64,000 nucleotides of DNA from Ascidia mentula (taxonomy: Eukaryota; Chordata; Ascidiacea; Phlebobranchia; Ascidiidae), in contig OX387202.1 of NCBI GenBank assembly GCA_947561715.1, positions 1,860,001-1,924,000 of the forward strand. Reading direction: 5' to 3'. The position numbers were made by a program, and so were the translations under genes. Below, in pieces: positions 11,400-20,676 of the stretch. Position 1 is the first letter of the stretch. The number at the start of each line of letters is the position of its first letter. The notes below the pieces were generated by a model. That model saw nothing but the letters and a program-made list of their open reading frames with translations. It was not told the origin of the DNA and did no database searches.

Positions 11400-11561
11400 C
11401 TGAAGATACTCAACCTCTCCAACAACAATATAGAAGACCATGGCGCGGTTAACGTAGCAGACTGCATTCAAAACATTGAGCAAGTGGATCTGCGTGGCTG
11501 CGGTCTGACAAGCGTTGGTGCCGAACATCTATCGTGGAAGATCAAACTGTTGAAGTATCCG
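11400..11561 (+). CDS. NLR leucine-rich-repeat exon (gene 1, copy 4)
   Basis: 54-codon exon with a TTCAG acceptor and GTGAGT donor, phase 0-0. It encodes LKILNLSNNNIEDHG and RGCGLTSVGAEHL, ending LLKYP. Its upstream intron (from about 11205) and coding part closely match 63040-63400, so copy 4 and the exon of gene 2 are the most recent pair among those visible. Confidence 0.85.
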
Positions 11562-11849
11562 GTGAGTGATTTCATATCTTAGTCGGAATTCGTCCAACAC
11601 AAAGGAATATTTCTGAGTGTCGCGAGCAAAAATCCAACGCACGAAGAGAAAGAAAGTTACAGGCTGAGTTATTTAAATGCCGACTGTCGCCATATCGCTA
11701 TGTAATGCTTAACGGTTGTATTTCACACTATATACCCCAACTATAATTTAGTGTCATTATGAAGGTTATGCAATTTTTAGATCTATCCTATGCACTAAAC
11801 CAGCTATAGACGGCTAACTCGTTGTTCAAGCAGACTTCTGTCAGTTAAT

Positions 11850-12300
11850 TACGTCACTCTAATGTTTCTTCAGTCGTGTTCGTAATGCGCGGTCAGTTTC
11901 ACCAATATTGACCACGTTGTAGTTGCCGCAGTGTATTTAATACACCACACCTCACACATCGGGCATATCTCCTGCGTAGTCCGAAGAAGGTAGTGTAACA
12001 GGCGGGCGTTCAAACACTTGAATGTGAAAATCTATAAAAGGACGCATCAAGGTGTCAGATAGTTCTCCAAAATAAGGCAACACAATCACACCCATGGGAG
12101 TCCCTTCGTCACATCTAGACGGTGAAGCCTGGTTGCGCCGCACAAGGAAAAAGATGGTAACCGTTCACTCGCCCTCCTCACGGCACCCACCTCCTGCTCC
12201 TCTGCTTCTTCCCCAAAAATCAGGGTCTCCACTCTTGTGTACATTGTACGTACTACACCGGAAACCAAACTTCGACATAAATTGGTGTCCAACCCCAACT
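11850..12300 (-). mobile_element. Penelope-like element remnant (RT end to GIY-YIG)
   Basis: The minus strand shows the end of a reverse-transcriptase region (a block near RVETLIFGEEAEEQEV) running into MGVIVLPYFGELSDTL and a broken GIY-YIG motif. Near twin of 9480-9930. Confidence 0.6.
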
Positions 12301-12309
12301 AGCTTCTAG

Positions 12310-12740
12310 TTTTGGTTAACCTGCAGTAACGAATCACCGCTAAAAGCAAGGCTAGAACCCACACGAAAAATAGCGGCTTTCTTTGTATTGAAGACTCGTA
12401 AATGTCTGCAAATCATATTCTGGTGTAGTTCGTATTCCAAACAATACCCAAGGTTGACATGTGGGCTGGAATACCGACACAGGATATCCAATGTCAGATG
12501 AAATCGCGGGCGCACGTAATCCTGCATGGGAATTGCCTGAGATCGTAATATCCTGAAGATGAAGGCCATTCAAAGTTTTACGATACGTCTGTACCTCGTG
12601 AATTTGTTGCACAGTTGACAAAGCTTCAAAGTCGAAATCCAAGGTTGGCGTTTGCAAAGCAGACATGGTTGCATGCGAAAGGGCATCGGCTACTTTGTTA
12701 TTTTTACCGTTGATTTGCTGCACATCAGTGGTGAACTTGG
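12310..12740 (-). mobile_element. Ty3/gypsy remnant (RNase H end joined to integrase tail)
   Basis: The minus strand begins with QQINGKNNKVADALSH, the conserved end of gypsy RNase H, then shows an internal deletion into integrase-derived sequence homologous to 62080-62200. Confidence 0.7.
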
Positions 12741-13070
12741 CGCCGCGCTCTCAATCGACCCCGCAACAGCGCGCGTGTTTCGCGGTGTGTACGCACGAAA
12801 CGAACTCGCATCGTTACGTCATCGACCCCCTGCGTTGTATATTGTGAACAGCGATCTATCCAGTCAACCTGGAATACATTGGAACGCCGTACTTCCAGTT
12901 TAACGCTTTTTCAGAAGCTTCACGCGGCTTTAGCCTGCAGGAAATGTATTCAGTTGATTTGCGTGGGAATGATTTATTTGCGGAGCATTTTGTATGGGAT
13001 TTGTAAGTACACGGGCATGATTTGTTTGCGGAGAGTTTTGTATGGGATTTGTAAGTACACGGGCATGATT
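12738..13070 (+). mobile_element. Polinton protease remnant, internally deleted
   Basis: Same structure as 3490-3860: N-terminal protease codons (RVFRGVYARNEL, LYIVNSDLSSQPGIHW) fused to two or three copies of the C-terminal LFAERFV-type segment. It abuts gypsy sequence directly at about 12738. Confidence 0.65.
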
Positions 13071-13074
13071 TATT

Positions 13075-14373
13075 TCCGGACCTTTTGTGACTGACAAGGG
13101 CAGGGGTTTCCATATATGTTTTTTTTTTCAACGCAGATAAAGGCGAGCTTACAAACCAACAGACACACACCTAAGCGAAAAACAGTGCTCAAAAATTCTG
13201 CGACAAGAATGATGTCCGTTCTACGCTGTAATGTCGGTTTCTAAGCGATTCCTTTTCCCCCTAAAAAAATAAAAGCAATTAAACTATATTAATCAAATAA
13301 AAATTAACCGAATTTAACCGCCTTCGGCGTGCCAAGGTAAAATCGGGCGGGGAGAAATATGCGTAAAGAATATACGAAATTAATACAAAATGTTGCCAAT
13401 TGCCACTGAATCGAGCTCCACTTTGAACCATTTCGAGTCAAAAAGTGGAATTAATATTTTTGGCACGACTTTGCATACGAGAGTTGCCACTAATCTCACA
13501 CATGAAATCTGTTTGCTTTCACGACTCACAACTGTCAGATATCCTCGCCTGACAAAATTACACCTGTGAGTTTTTGAAGCAACAGTTTGATGCAATATGC
13601 CTAGGTTTTGAAGCTATGGCATTTCAACGATACTCCGGAAACCTAGACTGCAAACACAGGGTGCGAAATTAGCAATAGTGTTTTATATTTACCTGCTTTC
13701 TTGAGTCCTGAGATACTTTCAGTTTGTAACCTGTTCAATCCTGGCTTCTTACACTAAACTTTATTGTAAGCAAATAATACGCTTTAGACAACAAAGAAAA
13801 GCTCGTGGCACCTCTGAAAGTTACAAATGGCATCCTGGTTGTAACCACTGCTGTATTCGTTTGAAACAAACAAAAAATAACATCTGGAAACTGCAATGAA
13901 ACAAACGAACCTGACATAACCACATAAAAACGATAAGGTTAAATATCACGCAAGGAAACTGTAACAAATATACCAGAACACTAAAATCGCCTGACATAAC
14001 CACTCCTTATCCAAGTATAAGCAGGACGACGTCACACCGATAACGCGACAGAATTACAGCAAAATAACATGTTTGACTTAAATATTAACAAACCATTGTT
14101 TATTTGCAAACAATATCAGTTGTTTTGGAACAATGACCACTATTTCCAAAATCATTGCGATTTTCTTCATGACAAATATTTGAACCAAATATTGTAAACA
14201 ACGATGAGATCACTGACGTAATAATCTGATGGGAAGAAACTTGCTGTGTTTATTTTTGACTTTTTAGTTTATGTTATTACAAATCCACTCTGGCCATTTT
14301 ACAACAACATAATTAGATATTTACGACCATAACATGATCCTAACCTCCAAGCTTAAGTTATTTTGTTCTTTAG
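13075..14373. other. noncoding, last intron of NLR gene 1
   Basis: No domain or plausible exon found. A 12-base T-run lies near 13118. The intron ends in a TTCTTTAG acceptor at 14373. Confidence 0.45.
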
Positions 14374-14541
14374 ATGGAGTTTCTTGATCTGTCCCACAAC
14401 TATCGTTTGACGGATGAAAGTGCTGAGTCATTGGTTGCATGTGTTCACAACATTGAGAGGTTGGATGCTTATGGTTGTGGCTTCACACAAGCAGGGGAGG
14501 ATCTCATCACATCAAAGTCGCGAGGATTTGTTTACTTGTAA
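14374..14541 (+). CDS. NLR terminal LRR exon with stop (gene 1)
   Basis: Follows a TTTGTTCTTTAG acceptor in phase 0 and encodes 55 residues before a TAA at 14539-14541. It begins MEFLDLSHN, has CVHNIERLDAYGCGF in register with CIxNIEQVDLxGCGL of the internal exons, and ends FVYL. It is clearly homologous to them but much more diverged and carries a different C-terminal cap, as expected for the last LRR of the receptor. Gene 1 therefore ends here, and at least the NACHT part lies outside the window. Confidence 0.8.
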   Translation: MEFLDLSHNYRLTDESAESLVACVHNIERLDAYGCGFTQAGEDLITSKSRGFVYL

Positions 14542-15045
14542 CTTTCCATTCTAGCTTGCAGTTCCTTGAGTTATTTCCGATGAAACATTTGATATAGATT
14601 CAACTGAATATCACCACACTACGCTAATTCAATGACGTAACACGTGATGTAACAATAACCAGGATTTACTGTGTGTTACGCATATAATTTGTAAATTCGT
14701 CATTTCGCAACATTAATTCTCATTCACATGTGACGTATACGACGTAAGTTCGCCAATGAACTGAAGTAACCCCCTGACGCGTTAGGGTCTTTCCCTTATT
14801 GCCTGTCCGTGAGGTGGTAATCCTTGACAAAATGAAATTATTCCCCTGGCAAGTTGTGCGCTTGAGCATCAGTGTGTCTCGACCACAATATAACGGCAGT
14901 GTTCAAGTAGATAGCAGGGCCTGGTTAACCCTGGGATCGTAAGTTCGAACCTCACCGAGAGCTTGATTTTAAAGATCTCGCTCCGACTTATCGTCAAAAA
15001 AACAGTGAACCAATTACCCACATTACAATACAAAAAATCCAGCAA
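14542..15045. other. intergenic; tRNA-like promoter fragment at 14865-14965
   Basis: No gene seen. Around 14940-14955 the sequence has a B-box-like GTTCGAACC preceded by an anticodon-arm-like CAGGG/CCCTG pairing, resembling a decayed tRNA-derived SINE head. A functional tRNA cannot be folded (T-stem mismatches, oversize anticodon loop). Confidence 0.35.
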
Positions 15046-15048
15046 AAC

Positions 15049-15590
15049 TTGCATAATATTTGTGGTTATTTCGGTAACCCTGTTGATTCTTAACCTGTGC
15101 GCGATTAAAATTTAGATTTGTTTTTATTGGTTTGTGAATTATTTGTGGATTACTGACACGCTGTTCTTGATTTACCGTTTTCATCCACGCTCCAAGTTAG
15201 TTGTCTGTGTCGTCATACTATGTTCTGCATGATTAACTGCACGTGTTAAAATAAATCCAGATAAAATACATGCATGAATGAACAGGATACAAAGTAGCCG
15301 CAGAAGGGATGAGAATATTGTGTGTTGACGACTTTGAAACTTTCTGTTATAATTTTACCACGTTGGGTATAGTTAAGTGTTGTCACGTAAATAAAAATTG
15401 ACTTCAACTCCGCAAATATTTTCGACTCGTATAGTTTAAAGTTTCCTTGTAGCTTTTGTGCTTGGCTTGGTGGGATTAAAGTTCGGTAAGTCTTGTTTGT
15501 TAGCGGCGCGCAATCACCCCATGATTACAGAAAATCACTTTCTTTCCTCGCGTTCGCACTTATTTTCAACTTGCTGTAATAAAATTCAGT
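15049..15590. repeat. 540-bp direct repeat, left copy
   Basis: Matches 17097-17651 in the same orientation over most of its length (shared CATAATATTTGTGG, GGTAACCCTGTTGATTCTTA, CACGTTGGGTATAGTTAAGT). The two copies are about 2 kb apart and flank a segment related to the Penelope-like 3' region, so they may be long terminal repeats of a Penelope-like element or a local duplication. Confidence 0.6.
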
Positions 15591-16015
15591 TGGGAGCACA
15601 GGCAGTTTGAAAGTGCGGAATGATTAAACTTCTGTAGTTATCAAAAATCACTGATTCCCGTTACAGTTATTAAATCTTACAACATTTTCATATTCAACAG
15701 TTCAGCTTTGTATCAAGTTTATGTAGAGCTTATTCGCTGTGCAAAATTGTTTGAGAGCCCTAAGTTCCTTTTCCACCTATTTTCCTGTCCTTGCTTTCTC
15801 ATAAAATCTAGATGACGAAGACCTAATATATTTATCTAAAATGCAAACAGCGATAATTTCCGTGAATTTGTCGCTGCAAAGCGCCATACTACTAATAATT
15901 CGTATTTGATAAAGTAAGCAGGTAAACATGGAAATCCAAAATAAGATTATTTACATACTTGTATTCTGAACATGAAATTTACATCAAATCTGAAAATGCA
16001 GGAAATATACTCAAT
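15591..16015. other. noncoding stretch
   Basis: Nothing recognised. Confidence 0.4.
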
Positions 16016-16019
16016 AATT

Positions 16020-16110
16020 TAAAGCTCATCAGGCAAGAAAACTTGTTTGGACGACGTTTCGGCCGTTATACAATAGACCTTCATCAGGACAATTGAAGTA
16101 AAATGCCAAC
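16020..16110 (-). ncRNA. degenerate hammerhead-like motif
   Basis: On the minus strand CTGATGA (16080-16074) is followed by an imperfect stem II of the GGTCTATT/AACGGCC type and GAAACGTCGTC. The core is complete and a minimal stem III with a GUC loop is possible, but base pairs 1.1 and 1.3 of stem I do not form. It looks like a decayed Penelope-like ribozyme. Confidence 0.45.
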
Positions 16111-16679
16111 ACGCCGAGTAACTAAGATTTCGAGTATTAAGCATGCTTTGGTTTGTTTTTGGCACAATCTGCATTCTACCCAACTTACATTTTGTGATTA
16201 GATTTTTGCAGTATATCGTCTGCAACTTCATAAGTTCACCATCAATCTTTATGGCAACGCCCAACACCGTAAACAGACAACACTTTCCTAGTTGTCCGGT
16301 GTGAAAATATTTGACTCCTCATCTTCTATTGCCACTGATGATACTCATTAAAACAATGACGGATAAAAAAGTCCTCTTTGTAGTAAGTTGCATCGTTTTC
16401 GGCCGAAACTTGGGAGTTTTCTCTGCATGGCTCATATCATGAACTTCAGTGTTTATTATATGTTAATTTCTACAATGCGATTTGTGGACAACTCAGATGT
16501 TGGGTGTTTATTGACAAAAATATATTTCGTCTAAAAAAGGTATCGTCATCATTGTTTGATGTGTTGTGAGTAACAATATGAGTTCACAGATGTTTTAATG
16601 CTTCGTGTTGTTTCGCCGTTATTTCGAAGCTTTACAGAAGTTTGCAGAAAAATGCGATTTGTTCTCAAAAATATCAAAT

Positions 16680-17085
16680 CATGTAGGATTGCTTAATAGC
16701 TGTAGAGGAATCTGTCCCTCCATTAGGCATTGTTTATTTGTCTGCGATAGCAAATTACTATAGTTCGTGTATATAATGAAGCAACAAGCCTCTGATTTAC
16801 GTCAGCAGATTTCAATTTTGAAAAGTCGATTTCGCTGATGTAAGTTACCATAAGCATCGTCAGTTTCTGCAAATATTACGTAATATTAATATCAAAAGCA
16901 ATGAAATACAATTATAACACCGTTGCAACTGGAAGTCGTTTCTTTACGCTATCTTCTCAAAGCTCAAACTGTGAACTACAGTGTGGAAGCGAACCTAGTG
17001 GTGATAGCGGAGATAAGGAAAGAAACGCACGCTCACACGTGACCGTAAAATCAGTGAACTTATAATCCACATAACACTAAAAAAA
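16680..17085. repeat. dispersed repeat, copy at 33345-33590
   Basis: Shares TTAGGCATTGTTTATTT, GACAGCAAATTACT-like and GCGAACCTAGTGGTGATAGC with 33345-33590, where it directly follows a GIY-YIG coding remnant. It is probably the 3' untranslated part of a Penelope-like element. Confidence 0.55.
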
Positions 17086-17096
17086 ATCCATCGGAA

Positions 17097-17651
17097 CCTG
17101 CATAATATTTGTGGATATTTCGGTAACCCTGTTGATTCTTAACTTGTGCGCGATTAAAACTTAGATATTGGTTTGTGAAATATTTGTGGGTTACTGACAC
17201 GCTGTTCTTAATATACCGTTTTCCAGTCGCGCTGCAAGTTATTTCATTGTGACGTCATTCTATGTTCTGCACGATTAACTGCACGTGTTAAAATAAATCC
17301 AGATAAAAGACATGCATGAATGAACAGGATATAAAGCAGCTGCAGAAGGGACGAAAATATTGTGCGTTGACGATTTTGAAACTTCTAGTTATGATTTTAC
17401 CACGTTGGGTATAGTTAAGTGTTGTCACGTAAATAAAAACCGACTTCTACTCTGCAAATATTTTCGACTCATTTAATTTAAACTTTCTTTGTTGCTGTGT
17501 TCTGTGATCAGTGGAAGCACTTGTGTTTGGCTTGGTGGGATTAAAATTCGGTTAGACTTGTTTTTGCTAGCTCCGCGCAATCACGCCTTTATTATAGAAA
17601 ATCACTTTCTTTCCTCGCGTTCGCACTCATTTTCAACTTTTTGTAATAAAA
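17097..17651. repeat. 540-bp direct repeat, right copy
   Basis: Right-hand copy of 15049-15590, with small indels. Confidence 0.6.
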
Positions 17652-17654
17652 TTC

Positions 17655-18735
17655 TGTGTGATACTGTTGATGCCGAATTATAAGCGAAATATATATCAAA
17701 AACAACAGAAAGTCACAGGACTTAGGTTTGCTCTTATATAACTTTTTAACGTGAGCTGTCACCAAAAGCAAAACATGTTTAGTTGTTGTTATGGCAACAA
17801 GTGTGATGTTGATATCTTGGTGATAATATTAGCATAATTTTGTGGACATGTATGTCTATGTTACTCTTGTATGGTTTCCCTATCTGAGCTATCAATTTTG
17901 TCTATTGGATTTAATCGAAACATTTTCTCAACTTCGCATCTGAAGCTCTGCGTGAAGTTAGTGCTGAGGATTTAACAGAAGTTGCATTAAAAGGTTTTCT
18001 GTCGTGTTTGGATTTCAATCCTTATTATGTCCGAAAACTCAAACTATTTTTTCCTCTATAAACGAAAATTATCTTCAAAACCACAATTGTTTGTGTTAAA
18101 GACGATTTAACTTAGTTGTGATTATGTCTCTAACACAATGTTTGTGAGAGCAAAGCTGTAGTATTGCATTAAAAAGTAACTCAAATTTTGATTTGTGGAT
18201 TGGATTTTGCAAATAATTTATTTCGTCAAAGAAAATCCTCAGAGCTAAGATTCTACTCATGGTAAGAGCAAATGTTTCGAACACTGCTGTGTTTGAAATA
18301 ACTGAAAGTTAACTGAGTTGCAGCACTGGCTCATCTTAAATGATGACGTCACTGCAGTAGACCTTCGAGGTTGTTGTCACGTGATCTCAGTTACTTTTTT
18401 AACGTCTCTGTAGTTGTTAGTGAGCGACTAGCTGCTACACAGTTACCTTACAGAAATGAAACACAATTGATTGGAACTTTTACTTCACTATGATTAAGCA
18501 TATTAGCTCGGGATTTTCTCTTACGCGTATTTAACTTCAAGTTTTTCGAATCACAATTTACTCCAGTAGTAAATTGTAGCGAATTTACATTTCCTTCCAC
18601 GGAGATCGATGTTTCAAGTTGTTCGTGGAATTACCGTAACCAAGTCAAATATGGTCTGAAGAAACCATCCCAAGAACAAACATTTTGCTTGAATGAATTA
18701 TACCAGGGGGAAATTCAAAGAACAAAACATTCAAC
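17655..18735. other. noncoding stretch
   Basis: No feature supported. Confidence 0.4.
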
Positions 18736-18738
18736 TAA

Positions 18739-18831
18739 CAAAGGGAATACACCTTTCAGATGCGAAATTTGCGGAAAGTGTTTCACAAAACGTCAACAAA
18801 TCCACAACCATAGACGGATTCATACGGTTAA
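18739..18831 (+). pseudogene. lone C2H2 zinc-finger relic
   Basis: The plus strand reads TPFRCEICGKCFTKRQQ followed by IHNHRRIHT: one complete C2H2 finger with the linker-side RIHT, ending at a TAA a few codons later. It resembles the FRCxICEKCF fingers of the genes at 27.6 and 31.0 kb. No second finger is seen on either side, so it is a fragment of a once-larger gene. Confidence 0.7.
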
Positions 18832-18839
18832 GTAGCAAT

Positions 18840-19865
18840 TTAAGTGGTTGTTTTGTTCCATGTTTCCGCGAGAAATTCTCTCATGTGTATCATATGCTGA
18901 GAAGAAGGCACTTTGGTGTTTTTCTATCTCTGTTGAACGAAGGTTCGACAGACGAAGACATTTTATTCAGACAGGGAACATCTTGGTTTTCAATTAATCT
19001 GCATAGTTTAAACAACTTGAAGGAATATCACAAAGATGAAGTGTGTTGGGTTGTCGATCTTATTCTTGTTAATCGGATGCAATAATGTCGGTATGGAAAT
19101 ATCACTTGCGTTGGTTTCAGACGAATGGTTTTCAACGAATGCTTTTTACAGGGGCTAAAAAACTCTCAATCACATCAAAAGTGGTCGCATACATCAAAAG
19201 TGGATGCGGTTCTGAATGTGCTCTCTGCAGTGTAAAGTGTGCTTACCAACAGTACAGCCAGTGAGTTTGTGATGTACACTATGTAATTTTTTTTAATCTA
19301 AAAATAGAAACGACTTGCTGACAATATACACTATTTCAACTTATTATGTCACCTTATGATAGGCGCTATTGCTTCTCATAAAAACGCCCGACTTTACCGT
19401 TTTGTTTTTCCCAACGACGGTGTTTTGACCACCAGGTCATCCTCAAAATTAGTCTTGATCATATTTTTCGCTTGTTATATGGGATGGACGACCAATAAGG
19501 TATCGTCCGACTTCATCAATCCGTTAACAAACTTCTCGTTGCAGATCAAAGTCGACCTCTTGTAAATCGTGTGCTGCAAGCTGTGTATCATGTGGTGTGA
19601 TGTGGTCAAACCCATACATAGGATGTTTCATGTTGGCGGGAACACAAGCATACCAGTTCTTTTATAAATAGTTACAATAAGCATAAATTTTTAAATAACA
19701 ACACCTTTTTAGGTTTTTCCTTTATTATAGCTGATATTATTTTAGTGGTTCGTCTGTGTTGATTGTTACCTAGTTTGGTACCCAACATATCGACGATTGA
19801 TCGAAAGGTACCACAAAGTGGAAATCTGTGTTCCTGCTAGTCTACCAGCTAGCACAGTGCCACAT
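18840..19865. other. noncoding stretch
   Basis: A 130-codon open frame overlaps the zinc-finger relic in another frame and has no recognisable feature. Nothing else seen. Confidence 0.4.
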
Positions 19866-19871
19866 CAACAA

Positions 19872-19927
19872 CTGCACTGATGAGACCTTACAGGTCGAAA
19901 CAGTGCGTGCATACACCCTGTCTGCAG
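19872..19927 (+). ncRNA. complete type I hammerhead ribozyme fold
   Basis: All invariant positions are present. Stem I is CTGCA (19872-19876) with TGCAG (19923-19927), 5 bp. The core CTGATGA is at 19877-19883. Stem II GACCT (19884-19888) pairs AGGTC (19892-19896) around a 3-base loop. GAAA is at 19897-19900. Stem III pairs A19900-CAG with CTG-U19921 across a 14-base loop. The cleavage site is UC, after C19922. It shares AGGTCGAAACAGTG with a broken copy at 46040, so it belongs to a second hammerhead family, different from 4778 and 32698. The host element is not identified. Confidence 0.8.
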
Positions 19928-19956
19928 CTCTCATTGATTATTATGGCTTTTTTGCG

Positions 19957-20025
19957 CATATAACATATTCGATAAGTTCTACAATGTTTCAATTTTATTG
20001 TAGAACTTATCGAATATGTTATATG
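19957..20025. repeat. perfect 29-bp inverted repeat (hairpin)
   Basis: 19957-19985 is the exact reverse complement of 19997-20025, separated by 11 bases. It begins 29 bases after the hammerhead, so both may be parts of one small transcribed element. Confidence 0.85.
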
Positions 20026-20228
20026 TTTCAATTTCTGTCTATTAATATACGTTGTGGGTTTAGTGTAATGATTGGACTTTAAATGTATTATATGGTCCTG
20101 TTGTCCTAATCATCAACAAGTTATAAATTTAGCTCATAAAGTTTCTCAGGTCCGATATAAATATACTTTGCCCCTTGGACTTGCGATAGCCCGGACTAAA
20201 ATAATAAGAAATAAAATAATAATCTAAA

Positions 20229-20313
20229 TTGTGGTAACCCGCAATCACTGCAGGGAAATTGCGCATTCGTCACTGATATGTCTTGCGGTGATTGCGGGTT
20301 TCCACATTTCGGA
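20229..20313. repeat. inverted repeat, ~19-bp arms
   Basis: TGTGGTAACCCGCAATCAC near 20229 pairs with GTGATTGCGGGTTTCCACA ending near 20308, one mismatch region. Possibly a small foldback element. Confidence 0.5.
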
Positions 20314-20676
20314 ATCTGTGCTTATTGTTTTATGGAGTCACAAGGAAAATCCGACACAAAAACGATTCATTCTCTCGCATGAAAGCGTAAACAACCAATG
20401 CGAAGCTGACCTTATTTAACAGGACACAAACAAATAAGTTTTACAACATTTTGAACAATAAAAAGTGTTACACCAGGATAATTTATTTCGAAGTTATATA
20501 TGTTTACTTTACGTTGGTGAAACTCTTTTTCTCAAACTGTTTCAACACAAAGATAACATTTAATTGTTGACCATGTACACATGTTGCAGCTGCCAATTCC
20601 GAAATATGTTCATCATCAACAGTTGGGTAAATGTAAATATAGCTGTCAATGATGCATAATTACTACATACTTGGTT

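Noticed and set aside
14865..14965. Functional tRNA gene
   Set aside because: B-box is good but T-stem and anticodon arm do not fold properly.
18693..19085. 130-codon plus-strand frame
   Set aside because: It overlaps the zinc-finger relic in a different frame; the finger explains the conservation.
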